DNA from: Lysinibacillus_B sp036662795
GTDB taxonomy: Bacteria; Bacillota; Bacilli; Bacillales_A; Planococcaceae
NCBI RefSeq assembly: GCF_036662795.1
Contig: NZ_JBAFWZ010000016.1
Location: forward strand, 1 to 64,000
Reading direction: 5' to 3'
DNA: 64,000 bases
Shown: positions 40,206 through 48,746 of the stretch, one piece after another
How the letters are laid out: each line of letters begins with the position of its first letter
Position numbering within the stretch: the first letter of the stretch is position 1
The notes under the pieces: generated by a model
Database searches by the model: none
Seen by the model: the letters and a program-made list of their open reading frames with translations, nothing else
What the model was told of the DNA's origin: nothing
Program-made: the position numbers and the translations under genes

Positions 40206-40961
40206 TTACGCTTCCTCCTTCTTGCCGACTAGATTTGCTAGCTCTCCTAATGCCGCCTTCTGAGCTTGGATGAGCTTCGCGATTCCTTCCTCACCTAACG
40301 CTAATAGATCATTTAACTCCTCACGTGAGAATGTTGCTTCCTCGCCTGTTCCTTGTAGCTCAACGAAACGGCCCTCACCTGTCATGACAATATTCATATC
40401 TACTGCTGCATCTACATCCTCGATATAGTTTAAATCGAGCACGGCGCCGATTTCTTCAAGCATCCCTACACTCGTTGCAGCTAAATAATCCGTAATCGGA
40501 AATGTTGTAAATGGTTTTGTTTCAGCTAGCTTTGCAATCGCCTGTGTCATTGCTACAAAGGCCCCTGTAATTGAAGCTGTTCTTGTCCCGCCATCTGCTT
40601 GAATAACATCACAGTCAATCCAAACTGTTTTTTCGCCTAGCGCCTCTAAATCGACAACTGCACGTAAAGCACGTCCGATTAATCGTTGGATTTCCATCGT
40701 ACGACCGTTCACTTTCCCACGTGAGGATTCACGCTGTGTACGCTGTGCAGTCGCTCTAGGGAGCATTGAATATTCTGCTGTAATCCAGCCCTTTCCTTGT
40801 CCTCGCAGGAAGCCTGGAACTTTATCTTCAATCGTTGCTGTGCAAATTACTTTCGTATTCCCTACAGTAATTAGGACAGAACCTTCTGGATGCATTAAAT
40901 AATTATTTTCAATATGAACTGGACGTAATTCGTTTACAGCTCGGTTATCATGTCTTGTCAT
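40206..40961 (-). CDS. rph: Ribonuclease PH
   Basis: About 251 residues. MTRHDNRAVNELRPVHIENNYLMHPEGSVLITVG, then GWITAEYSMLPRAT, RxxxRESSRGKVNGRTMEIQRLIGRALRA and DCDVIQADGGTRTASITGA are RNase PH motifs. GAGGAGGTCAATT precedes the ATG at 40961. It trims tRNA 3' ends. Confidence 0.9.
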   Translation of the reverse strand: MTRHDNRAVNELRPVHIENNYLMHPEGSVLITVGNTKVICTATIEDKVPGFLRGQGKGWITAEYSMLPRATAQRTQRESSRGKVNGRTMEIQRLIGRALRAVVDLEALGEKTVWIDCDVIQADGGTRTASITGAFVAMTQAIAKLAETKPFTTFPITDYLAATSVGMLEEIGAVLDLNYIEDVDAAVDMNIVMTGEGRFVELQGTGEEATFSREELNDLLALGEEGIAKLIQAQKAALGELANLVGKKEEA

Positions 40962-41051
40962 AATTGACCTCCTCTTACATTCGCGCACTTATCTTAACAT
41001 AATTTTTACACGTAAGAAAGACACATCCTTACTAGCTATAGGCTAATCATA

Positions 41052-41083
41052 TAAAAAACTCGACCGATAAAATATCGATCGAG
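41052..41083 (-). terminator. Rho-independent terminator after racE
   Basis: CTCGACCGATA pairs with TATCGATCGAG (one G-U pair), minus-strand tail TTTTTTATATG. It separates racE from rph; the gerM gene found here in B. subtilis is absent. Confidence 0.7.
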
Positions 41084-41089
41084 CCCTTG

Positions 41090-41884
41090 TTAAAATTTAA
41101 TTCGGTGAATATCGAGCTTTTCTTTTTCTAGCCAACGTTCTGCTATAGAACGGAAAATCGGCACCGACCCCGAGGCAAAAAATTTATGCTGCGGTGGTGT
41201 CGAATCCGTTCTTAGCTGATTTGTATAAGCTAAAATCGCTTCTGCATCTCTTGCCGTTTCTTCTGCTGATGAAAGAACATGAACATCTGGCCCAAGAGCT
41301 GCTTCAATTTGTTTTTGTAGAATAGGATAATGGGTACATCCTAGGATCGCCGTATCAAAACGCTCCTCCTCTAATGACTTTAAGCCTTTTGAGACTAGAT
41401 CATAAGAGAACTGTCCTTCATACTCTCCACTTTCAACGAGCGGGACGAAAGTAGGACAAGCGAGCGGAATCACCTTTGCTTTCGTACTTAATGAATGTAA
41501 TGCCTGCTCATAGGCAGCACTTTTTACAGTTCCTTCAGTTGCTAATACAACGATTTCGTTTCGTTTTGTTTTCTTAATAGCTGCTCTAGCCCCTGCATTA
41601 ATAACGCCTAATACAGGAAATGGCATGTTCTTCTGCAAACTCTCTAGTGCTACTGCTGTTGCCGTGTTACACGCAATCACAAGCATTTTAACATTCATTT
41701 TTTCAAGTGCCTTCGCCATTTGCCACGTAAACGTACGTACTTCCTGCTTCGTACGAGGCCCATATGGACATCTAGCCGTATCACCAATATAATAAATTGT
41801 TTCATTTGGCAAAAGCTCCATAATCGCTTTTGCTACTGTTAAGCCACCAACACCTGAATCGATAACACCAATCGGGGCATTCAC
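41090..41884 (-). CDS. racE: Glutamate racemase
   Basis: A 264-residue protein starting MNAPIGVIDSGVGGLTVAKAI. Catalytic cysteines are in VIACNTATAVA and LGCTHYPIL; YIGDTARCPYGPR and GVINAGARAA are also conserved. It provides D-glutamate for peptidoglycan. Confidence 0.9.
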   Translation of the reverse strand: MNAPIGVIDSGVGGLTVAKAIMELLPNETIYYIGDTARCPYGPRTKQEVRTFTWQMAKALEKMNVKMLVIACNTATAVALESLQKNMPFPVLGVINAGARAAIKKTKRNEIVVLATEGTVKSAAYEQALHSLSTKAKVIPLACPTFVPLVESGEYEGQFSYDLVSKGLKSLEEERFDTAILGCTHYPILQKQIEAALGPDVHVLSSAEETARDAEAILAYTNQLRTDSTPPQHKFFASGSVPIFRSIAERWLEKEKLDIHRIKF

Positions 41885-41900
41885 ATATACCGCCTCAATC

Positions 41901-42344
41901 CTATTTCATTAATAAATGTAGTTTTTGTAAAAGTTTAAGTAATTCTGTTGCTTCGTCCGTTTCGAAATGTTCGACAAGATCTCGTAAATAATTTTGTCGT
42001 TTTTCGATAACTTCTTCAATAATCCGTTCGCCTTCTGGTAATAAGTGAATGCGCACTACTCGACGATCTTGCTCATCCCGAATACGCTGAACAAGCTCGT
42101 TTTTTTCCATTCGATCAACCAAATCTGTCGTTGTACTAAACGCCAAATACATTTTTGTCGAAAGTTCCCCTATCGTCATATCACCAAACTCGTGTAACCA
42201 CTGCAACGCGACAAACTGCGGAGGTGTAATCGTATAATTACTCAATATTTCGCGACCCTTTTGTTTAATTAAGTGTGAAATATGTCGTAATTCCTTTTCT
42301 AATAAAGCTACAGATTCAAAGCTGTGTTTACTATTGTCTATCAT
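41901..42344 (-). CDS. MarR-family regulator (YsmB-like)
   Basis: A 147-residue protein. FVALQWLHEFGDMTIGELSTKMYLAFSTTTDLVDRMEKNELVQRIRDEQDRRVVRIHLL is the winged HTH of the MarR family. It lies between gerE and racE as ysmB does in B. subtilis. Its ligand is unknown. Confidence 0.85.
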   Translation of the reverse strand: MIDNSKHSFESVALLEKELRHISHLIKQKGREILSNYTITPPQFVALQWLHEFGDMTIGELSTKMYLAFSTTTDLVDRMEKNELVQRIRDEQDRRVVRIHLLPEGERIIEEVIEKRQNYLRDLVEHFETDEATELLKLLQKLHLLMK

Positions 42345-42418
42345 TTAACCCATTCACTCCTCAAAATACATTCATACCTCTATTTTGAAGTGTTTTAATG
42401 GAAATAGCAAGCACCCAT

Positions 42419-42640
42419 TCAGTTTAAAGACAATTCTTGCAGTCGTAATAACTCAACTAGCGCCTGTGTTCTACTAGAAACGCCGAGCTTTTGAATCGTG
42501 TTGGAAATATGATTACGCACCGTTTTCTCGCTAATTTGTAGCTTCTCCGAGATTTCCTTTGTCGAATAGTCTTCAATTAGCAGCTGAAAAATTTCTCGCT
42601 CTCGCTTTGTTAGTAGAAAACGCGACTGCTGGCTACTCAT
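42419..42640 (-). CDS. gerE: Sporulation regulator GerE
   Basis: A 73-residue protein (about the B. subtilis size of 74): LTKREREIFQLLIEDYSTKEISEKLQISEKTVRNHISNTIQKLGVSSRTQALVELLRL, a LuxR-type HTH with no other domain. It controls late spore-coat genes in the mother cell, so it shows that this organism can form endospores. Confidence 0.9.
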   Translation of the reverse strand: MSSQQSRFLLTKREREIFQLLIEDYSTKEISEKLQISEKTVRNHISNTIQKLGVSSRTQALVELLRLQELSLN

Positions 42641-42710
42641 TTAGCAACAACCTCCCATCCTCTTCTATGTAAAGTATGTGAAGAGGTTGTTAGCGGTGAG
42701 GGCTTTTTCA

Positions 42711-43157
42711 CTATTTCCCATGCAATAATTGTTTCTCGTCCTCAGTCCAGGCTGCTCCTTTTCCAGAATGGCGATTTATTTGTACAACTGTGCCCCTTCC
42801 GGTAAAGACCGGTTCATCTTTTTCATTTTTAGCTAAGTAATGAAGATCGATTGAACTCGTTCCAATACGAGCCGTCCTTACATATATTTCAAGTTTTTCA
42901 TCAAAAAATACTTGCTTTAAATAATCACATTGTAAATCGGCTACTACTAGTATATTTTGAACTTCTTCCTGCTGCCAATTAGTCATTAGTCCCAATGATT
43001 TTAAATATTCGATCCGAGCAAATTCAAAATAAGTAAATGTTACCGTATTATTTAAGTGGCCAAACATATCTGTCTCCGAAAAACGAACCTGCACCCCTAC
43101 AGAAAATTTAAATTCGCTTACCTTGTTCAACGTATCTTCCATATAACTTGCCTTCAT
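42711..43157 (-). CDS. Thioesterase of the YsmA type
   Basis: About 148 residues. Hotdog-fold acyl-CoA thioesterase pattern: VRFSETDMFGHLNNTVTFTYFEFARIEYL (the D..GHLNN active site), then VRTARIGTSSIDLHYLAKNEK. GGGGGAATTGTTT precedes the ATG at 43157. A FadR-type operator lies just upstream (43183), linking it to fatty acid metabolism. Confidence 0.8.
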   Translation of the reverse strand: MKASYMEDTLNKVSEFKFSVGVQVRFSETDMFGHLNNTVTFTYFEFARIEYLKSLGLMTNWQQEEVQNILVVADLQCDYLKQVFFDEKLEIYVRTARIGTSSIDLHYLAKNEKDEPVFTGRGTVVQINRHSGKGAAWTEDEKQLLHGK

Positions 43158-43182
43158 AAACAATTCCCCCTTCGCCCTTTAT

Positions 43183-43202
43183 AAATGAATAGTGATTCAT
43201 TT
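43183..43202. promoter_or_regulatory. FadR-like operator upstream of ysmA
   Basis: AAATGAATAGTGATTCATTT, a dyad with two 8-bp arms. It is similar to the boxes in front of fadR (54643) and lcfA (56553). Its position 26 nt before the ysmA start fits repression by the acyl-CoA-responsive FadR. Confidence 0.55.
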
Positions 43203-43285
43203 ATTATAGCAGATAAGAGGTATTATCGCATTATCTGAATCTATTTGAAGTTCATTTTTTTGCTTGCTCATCGTTGTTATTTATG

Positions 43286-43566
43286 AACCGCACACTGCAC
43301 TCCGAGCGGACGCTTTCCGCGGGCATGGCTTCAGTCTCCTCGTCGTTCGTACCTCAGTGCCGCTGTCGTCACAGGAAAAACATTGCTATTCCCGCTGGAA
43401 TCTTTGCACCTGCCGCTTCACTTCTGGTGCAAAAAACATTGCTCTGTAGCGAAAGGCGTAGCCGTCAGCTACACTCGCCGCTCTACGTTACGTGTGCTAA
43501 ATATTGCAATAATAATACTGGATTAAACCATTTTGATGAATATCGATCTTCATTAATGATCCATTA
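43286..43566. repeat. Dispersed repeat block (R1 and R2 elements)
   Basis: The R1 element (43291-43345; GCACTCCGAGCGG ... CTTCAGTCTCCTCGTCGTTCG) recurs at 63366-63426. The R2 element (43441-43566; GAAAGGCGTAGCC ... CGCCGCTCTACGTTACGTGT, then TCATTAATGATCCATT) recurs at 51134-51250 with about 80% identity. No coding sense in either direction. Possibly MITE-like or mobile remnants common in these genomes. Confidence 0.55.
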
Positions 43567-43619
43567 AAGTATATTGCTCCTGCGGTGGTCGCATCATCAT
43601 GTCACCATCCTCGTCGCAA

Positions 43620-43655
43620 AGGGACCGTCTCAAAATGTTTTTTCAGACGGTCCCT
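43620..43655. repeat. Hairpin element with GTCTCAAAAT loop
   Basis: AGGGACCGTCT/AGACGGTCCCT, perfect 11-bp stem; the internal CTCAAAATG...TTTTCAGAC is shared with the hairpin at 61353-61386. It may act as a bidirectional terminator or be a remnant of a transposon end. Confidence 0.5.
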
Positions 43656-43819
43656 TTGTTGATTTAAGTGGAGCCAGCGTGATCAACATCGTGTTGGTCT
43701 TTGAAGCAATGGAAATCAGGCTTAAGTTATGATGAATTTCCGTTTTCTAACACTTTACTACAAACACGCTTCAATACTAGGATTTTTTTGATACCCAACA
43801 CACCTAATATTTTTCATTC

Positions 43820-43849
43820 AAAAAAAGCCCCGTGCACTTATATGCACGA
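43820..43849 (-). terminator. Rho-independent terminator after sdhB
   Basis: CGTGCA/TGCACG with loop CTTATA; minus-strand tail GGGGCTTTTTTT. It closes the sdhCAB operon, 17 nt after the stop codon. Confidence 0.75.
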
Positions 43850-43865
43850 GACTCATCTTTAAAAA

Positions 43866-44639
43866 TTAAACCATATGGTCAGAACCGAAGAAGTTCTTGA
43901 ACATTTGAACTGTTGCTGCACGGTTAAGTGAAGCGATAGATGTTGTTAAAGGAATACCTTTTGGACAAGCAGCTACACAGTTTTGTGAGTTACCACAGTT
44001 TGCAAGACCACCGTCACCCATAATTGCAGCTAAACGCTCATCTTTGTTCATTGCACCAGTTGGGTGAGTGTTGAATAAACGTACTTGTGATAATGGAGCT
44101 GGACCGATGAATGAAGCTTTTTCAGACACGTTTGGACATGCTTCCATACATACACCACAAGTCATACATTTTGATAATTCGTAAGCCCATTGACGTTTGC
44201 GCTCTGGCATACGTGGACCTTCACCTAAATCGTAAGTACCATCGATTGGAACCCATGCCTTCACTTTTTTCAGTGCATTAAACATACGGCTACGGTCAAC
44301 CTGTAAGTCACGTACAACTGGGAAAGTTTTCATTGGCTCTAAGCGAATTGGTTGCGTTAATTTATCTACTAAGGCTGAACATGATTGTTGTGGACGTCCA
44401 TTGATTACCATTGAACATGCACCACAAACTTCTTCAAGACAGTTCATATCCCAAGTTACAGGTGTTGTCTTTTTACCATCTGCAGTTTCAGGGTATTTTT
44501 GAATATGCATTAACGCTGAGATTACGTTCATACCCGGACGGTAAGGAACTTTGAATTTCTCCCAACGTGTAGCACCATTTTCTGTATCTTGACGAAGGAT
44601 TTCAATATCAACCATTCTTCCTGTGTTTGCAGTTTCCAT
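43866..44639 (-). CDS. sdhB: Succinate dehydrogenase iron-sulfur subunit
   Basis: A 257-residue protein. 2Fe-2S motif CGACSMVINGRPQQSC (after LEEVC), then CMTCGVCMEACPN and NCVAACPKGIPL for the 4Fe-4S and 3Fe-4S clusters. Start ATG 44639 with GGGGGATATAATCA. Passes electrons from SdhA to the menaquinone pool. Confidence 0.95.
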   Translation of the reverse strand: METANTGRMVDIEILRQDTENGATRWEKFKVPYRPGMNVISALMHIQKYPETADGKKTTPVTWDMNCLEEVCGACSMVINGRPQQSCSALVDKLTQPIRLEPMKTFPVVRDLQVDRSRMFNALKKVKAWVPIDGTYDLGEGPRMPERKRQWAYELSKCMTCGVCMEACPNVSEKASFIGPAPLSQVRLFNTHPTGAMNKDERLAAIMGDGGLANCGNSQNCVAACPKGIPLTTSIASLNRAATVQMFKNFFGSDHMV

Positions 44640-44653
44640 TGATTATATCCCCC

Positions 44654-46399
44654 TTAAGATGAGTAGTCACGTTTACGTGGTGGAATTAACGAAACGTCTA
44701 CTTCTCCATATGTGATAATTGGCTCGCCCGTAGCTGGGTCGAATTTCGCCATCGTTGTTTTTAAGAACTTCTCATCATCACGTTCTGGGAACTCTGGCTT
44801 ATAGTGAGCACCACGAGATTCGTCACGTAGTAAAGCACCTTTTGTCATAACCTTAGCAAGGTATAACATGTTCTTTAACTGACGCGTGAAGTGGGCACCT
44901 TGGTTAGACCATTTTTGTGTATCGTTAATGTCGATATTTTCCCAACGCTCTTGAAGTTCAGTTAATTTTTCGTACGTTTTTTCTAGGCGATCATTATGAC
45001 GTACTACAGTCATGTTGTCAGTCATCCATTCGCCAAGCTCTTTGTGTAATAAGTATGCGTTTTCAGTTCCATCCATGTTAAGGATAGCTTCCCATTTCTC
45101 AGTCTCTTCTTTTACGCGAGCTTCGAAGATTGATTCTGGTAAGTCTTCCGCATGCTTTTTAAGGCCTTTGATGTATTTAACAGCGTTTGGTCCTGCAACC
45201 ATACCACCGTAAATAGCTGATAATAATGAGTTCGCACCTAGACGGTTAGCACCGTGCTGTGAGTAATCACATTCACCAGCAGCAAATAGACCAGGAATTT
45301 CAGTCATTTGATCATAATCAACCCATAATCCACCCATTGAATAGTGAACGGCTGGGAATATTTTCATCGGTAATTTACGTGGGTCATCTCCTACGAATTT
45401 TTCGTAGATTTCGATAATACCACCTAGTTTGATGTCTAGCTCATGTGGATCTTTATGAGAAAGATCTAGATATACCATGTTTTCGCCGTTAATACCAAGC
45501 TTTTGGTTAACACATACGTCGAAAATCTCACGAGTTGCGATATCACGTGGAACAAGGTTACCGTAAGCAGGGTATTTTTCTTCTAAGAAGTACCAAGGCT
45601 TACCGTCTTTATAAGTCCATACTCGTCCACCTTCACCACGAGCAGATTCTGACATTAGACGGTTTTTGTCGTCTCCAGGAATCGCTGTAGGGTGAATTTG
45701 AATCATCTCACCATTTGCATACGTTGCACCTTGTTGGTACACGATAGATGCTGCAGAACCAGTGTTGATTACTGAGTTTGTTGTTTTACCGAAGATAATA
45801 CCAGGACCACCAGTAGCCATGATTACTGCATCACCACGGAACGCGCGGATTTCTTCAGTTTTTAAATCTTGCGCTACGATACCGCGGCAAATGCCCTCGT
45901 CATCAAGCACAGCACCCAGGAACTCCCAGTGCTCATATTTTGTTACTAAACCAGCTACTTCGTGTGCACGAACTTGCTCGTCTAGTGCGTATAATAATTG
46001 TTGACCAGTTGTTGCACCCGAGAATGCTGTACGGTGCATCAGCGTACCACCGAAACGACGGAAGTCAAGTAGTCCTTCTGGTGTACGGTTAAACATAACT
46101 CCCATACGGTCCATTAAGTGAATAATACCAGGGGCTGCATCACACATACCCTTTACTGGTGGTTGGTTTGCTAAGAAGTCGCCACCATAAACTGTATCGT
46201 CAAAGTGGATCCATGGAGAATCCCCTTCACCTTTTGTATTTACTGCACCATTAATTCCGCCCTGCGCACAAACAGAGTGTGAACGCTTTACTGGAACTAA
46301 TGAGAATAATTCAACCGCAGTACCATCTTCAGCTGCTTTAATTGTTGCCATTAAGCCTGCTAAGCCGCCACCAACAACAATTACTTTGCTCTTTGCCAT
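44654..46399 (-). CDS. sdhA: Succinate dehydrogenase flavoprotein subunit
   Basis: A 581-residue protein (B. subtilis 586). FAD fold KVIVVGGGLAGLMATIKAAE, covalent flavin His in SHSVCAQGGINGAV, substrate loop and REIFDVCVNQK, catalytic HPTAIPGDD and HGANRLGANSLLSAIYGG. Membrane bound via SdhC. Part of the TCA cycle and respiration. Confidence 0.95.
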   Translation of the reverse strand: MAKSKVIVVGGGLAGLMATIKAAEDGTAVELFSLVPVKRSHSVCAQGGINGAVNTKGEGDSPWIHFDDTVYGGDFLANQPPVKGMCDAAPGIIHLMDRMGVMFNRTPEGLLDFRRFGGTLMHRTAFSGATTGQQLLYALDEQVRAHEVAGLVTKYEHWEFLGAVLDDEGICRGIVAQDLKTEEIRAFRGDAVIMATGGPGIIFGKTTNSVINTGSAASIVYQQGATYANGEMIQIHPTAIPGDDKNRLMSESARGEGGRVWTYKDGKPWYFLEEKYPAYGNLVPRDIATREIFDVCVNQKLGINGENMVYLDLSHKDPHELDIKLGGIIEIYEKFVGDDPRKLPMKIFPAVHYSMGGLWVDYDQMTEIPGLFAAGECDYSQHGANRLGANSLLSAIYGGMVAGPNAVKYIKGLKKHAEDLPESIFEARVKEETEKWEAILNMDGTENAYLLHKELGEWMTDNMTVVRHNDRLEKTYEKLTELQERWENIDINDTQKWSNQGAHFTRQLKNMLYLAKVMTKGALLRDESRGAHYKPEFPERDDEKFLKTTMAKFDPATGEPIITYGEVDVSLIPPRKRDYSS

Positions 46400-46488
46400 G
46401 ATTGATTCTCACTCCTCTAACATTGCTTTATCTATCCATTTCGAACACTTAATGTTGCAAGTTTATTCACTAATTAATTGCAACTTGT

Positions 46489-47106
46489 TTATACTACGAA
46501 CGCTAAAATTGCTGCTACGCCGACAATCGAAAGCACTACGAAGAATGCCATTGTAATATATGTAGCAATTTTTTGTGATTGTTTTGACTGAGTAATACCC
46601 CAGCTTACTAAGAACGACCATAAACCGTTTGCTAAGTGGAATGTTGCAGATAAGATACCTACGATATAGAAAATTAAGAATCCAGGATTATCTACAATTT
46701 CAGCCATCATATCAAAGTTAACTTCAGCTCCAAGCGCCTTTTGAACACGCGTTTGGAAAATGTGCCATGCTACGAAGATAACTAGGAAAATCCCAGTCAT
46801 ACGTTGTAGACGGAACATCCAGTTACGGAAAGTACCGAAGCGCTGTGTGTTGTGCGTTGCAGTAAATGCAATGTAGATTCCGTAAAATGCATGGAACATT
46901 AATGGTATATAAATAATTACCCATTCCATTAGTAACAATAATGAGTGAGGAACTAATTCCATCATTCCTGTAGCATTATTGTAAGCTTCTTCACCACCAA
47001 CTGCAGTGAAGTTCAGTGATAAGTGGAACACCAAGAACAAACCTACTGGAATTACACCAAGTAAAGAATGTAAGCGGCGCCATAAAAACTCACGATCTTT
47101 CGACAA
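46489..47106 (-). CDS. sdhC: Succinate dehydrogenase cytochrome b558 subunit
   Basis: A 205-residue protein with five membrane segments. The TTG at 47106 has GGGGGGTAACAATC just before it. Heme ligand histidines: HSLLGVIPVGLFLVFHLSLN, FHAFYGIYIAFTA, FVAWHIFQ and TFHLANGLW. It anchors SdhA and SdhB. It is the first gene of the sdhCAB operon; 270 bp with no gene lie before yslB and carry its promoter. Confidence 0.9.
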   Translation of the reverse strand: MSKDREFLWRRLHSLLGVIPVGLFLVFHLSLNFTAVGGEEAYNNATGMMELVPHSLLLLMEWVIIYIPLMFHAFYGIYIAFTATHNTQRFGTFRNWMFRLQRMTGIFLVIFVAWHIFQTRVQKALGAEVNFDMMAEIVDNPGFLIFYIVGILSATFHLANGLWSFLVSWGITQSKQSQKIATYITMAFFVVLSIVGVAAILAFVV

Positions 47107-47377
47107 GATTGTTACCCCCCTTAGTACTTAAAATATGCTTTTCTCTTTGTCAATACTTTGTAACCGTTAGGTGATTGACTGCATATTTCATCATGGTACA
47201 ATATTATGACATGTCCATTGTACTCTCAAGAAGTACAAGCGTCAAGGCACTGAGGATTATTTAAGGACCACTAAAAACGTACATTTTCGCTGCTTAAAAC
47301 ACGTTTTTTCTAAAACGTGTCATTCCATATGGGAATAAATCTAAAAAATAAGAAAATTCTAGAAAGAGGTTAATAGA

Positions 47378-47800
47378 ATGAATGAAGATAAGATGAAAGC
47401 GATTCCAATATTCGGCTATGAAATTATTCGGGATCATGTCCTTTCTTCCATACTGGGTAAACATGAAAATGATGTATTATACTGGGCTGGGAAAGAGCTA
47501 GCTCGCAAGTTTCCGTTATTTTCTATAGAAGAAGCAAATTCTTTTTTTGAACAAGCCGGCTGGGGATCCTTATCGTTAGAAAAGGAACAGAAGGATAGTG
47601 CAATTTACGTATTAGAGACTGACCAAAATATACTAAAAACAAATCAGCGTTGTTTTAGACTTGAAGCAGGTTTTTTGGCAGAGCAAACTCAAAAACTAAA
47701 TGGCTTTTTAACAGAATGCTATGATGAAGTGAACGGTAAACAAAACAAAGTTTCATTCACTGTAAAATGGGATTTAAAAGAGAGAATTCTCGCAAAATAA
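47378..47800 (+). CDS. yslB: YslB/DUF2507 protein
   Basis: A 140-residue protein with IPIFGYEIIRDHVLSSILGKHENDVLYWAGKELARKFPLFSIEEANSFF, and FRLEAGFLAEQTQKLNGFLTECYDEV. This is the conserved YslB family next to sdhC and uvrC in Bacillales. Function unknown; the fold resembles V4R-like ligand proteins. Own terminator at 47895. Confidence 0.85.
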   Translation: MNEDKMKAIPIFGYEIIRDHVLSSILGKHENDVLYWAGKELARKFPLFSIEEANSFFEQAGWGSLSLEKEQKDSAIYVLETDQNILKTNQRCFRLEAGFLAEQTQKLNGFLTECYDEVNGKQNKVSFTVKWDLKERILAK

Positions 47801-47894
47801 ACGTGTAAATCGTAATTAATTAATAAATCACTATCTTCAACAATGTATCGTAATTTTACATTCTAAAACATTCATAGATTCTTACAAAGGATAT

Positions 47895-47938
47895 AGTCGT
47901 CTGATTAGTTTTAAACTGACTCAGACGACTTATTTTTT
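47895..47938 (+). terminator. Rho-independent terminator after yslB
   Basis: AGTCGTCTGA/TCAGACGACT, 10-bp stem, plus-strand tail TATTTTTTG. Confidence 0.75.
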
Positions 47939-47975
47939 GCCCCGAAGATTTACAATTATGGCCTATACACGGCCA

Positions 47976-48455
47976 CTACACACTTATATTTAATTCATCA
48001 TATAAAGCGTTTGCAGCTTTCATCATATCCTCTTGAGCAACGACTACCGATATTTGATCGTCCGATCCTGAAGCTGTTTTCACTAGAATCTCTTCCTTTT
48101 CAAGACGGGTAAAAATGGAGCTCGTAACATCGGGCATTGAAATAGTTTCTGTCCCTAGTATTGTGATCTTCGCTAAGCCAACTTCAAAATCTGCAAAACT
48201 AAAGCCTAGCGATGCTTTAGTTGCCTCTAGCACACGAAGAGCCTCAGGGAATGCTTCCTTGGCGATTGAAAATGAAATCTTAGAATTTTCACCGTCTATA
48301 TTCTTTTCAACACCACTATCTACATCGATCCCTTGTCTAGTAAGCTCGTTAAAAATTTCTTCTACTAATGCCTCTTTAAAATTATTGTATCCTACCGTAA
48401 TTTGAATAATATCTGATTCATACTGAACACTTTGCACACTTGATTCCCGTTTCAT
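47976..48455 (-). CDS. Stand-alone ACT-domain protein (aspartokinase II beta-like)
   Basis: A 159-residue protein that aligns with the C-terminal regulatory half of B. subtilis aspartokinase II, starting near the internal Met of the beta subunit: MKRESSVQSVQYESDIIQIT, GENSKISFSIAKEAFPEALRVLEATK (ACT1), LAKITILGTETISMPDVTSSIFTRLEKEEILVKTASGSDDQISVVV (ACT2). AAAGGGGAG precedes the ATG. The catalytic amino-acid kinase domain is absent in all frames. It lies behind a lysine riboswitch. Probably binds lysine and acts in trans on a separate kinase, or is a remnant. Confidence 0.8.
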   Translation of the reverse strand: MKRESSVQSVQYESDIIQITVGYNNFKEALVEEIFNELTRQGIDVDSGVEKNIDGENSKISFSIAKEAFPEALRVLEATKASLGFSFADFEVGLAKITILGTETISMPDVTSSIFTRLEKEEILVKTASGSDDQISVVVAQEDMMKAANALYDELNISV

Positions 48456-48474
48456 TTCAACACTCCCCTTTAAG

Positions 48475-48722
48475 AAAAAAAAGGCAGCTTCTCACACATG
48501 TGAAAAGCCGCCTCAAAAACGAATCTAAAATTAGTTGTCGAGATAGCTCTCCAGAATACATCATTCTGACAGTTCTACATTTCTTAAACGTAAAACCAGC
48601 AAAGGACAGGAACAAGCTGTCGTTCACTTCGGCGGTTTCCCCTTTCCAATATGGTCATAGGAGTTGTTCCCCCTCACAAATTGTACTCTTGAAGCCCGCG
48701 CCTCTATCTAAAAATATTGAAT
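48475..48722 (-). promoter_or_regulatory. Lysine riboswitch (L box) with terminator
   Basis: The aptamer (48541-48709) shows the conserved pieces in order: AGATAGAGGCGC, AAGAGTA, GAGGGGG, AAAGGGGAA, CGCCGAAG, GCTGG, TGTAGAACTGTCA, GGAGAGCTATCT closing helix P1. A strong terminator follows (48482-48513, AGGCGGCTTTTCACA/TGTGTGAGAAGCTGCCT with eight T). Lysine is expected to switch expression off. Promoter TTGAAA-17-TATCTT is likely within the uvrC end (about 48735-48765). Confidence 0.9.
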
Positions 48723-48746
48723 TATTATTGTAAAGATAGCATAATG

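Noticed and set aside
43264..43567. Two plus-strand frames in the intergenic repeat block
   Set aside because: They coincide with the dispersed R1 and R2 repeats and are not conserved in frame between copies.
47107..47377. Gene between sdhC and yslB
   Set aside because: No frame with start and ribosome binding site; promoter region only.
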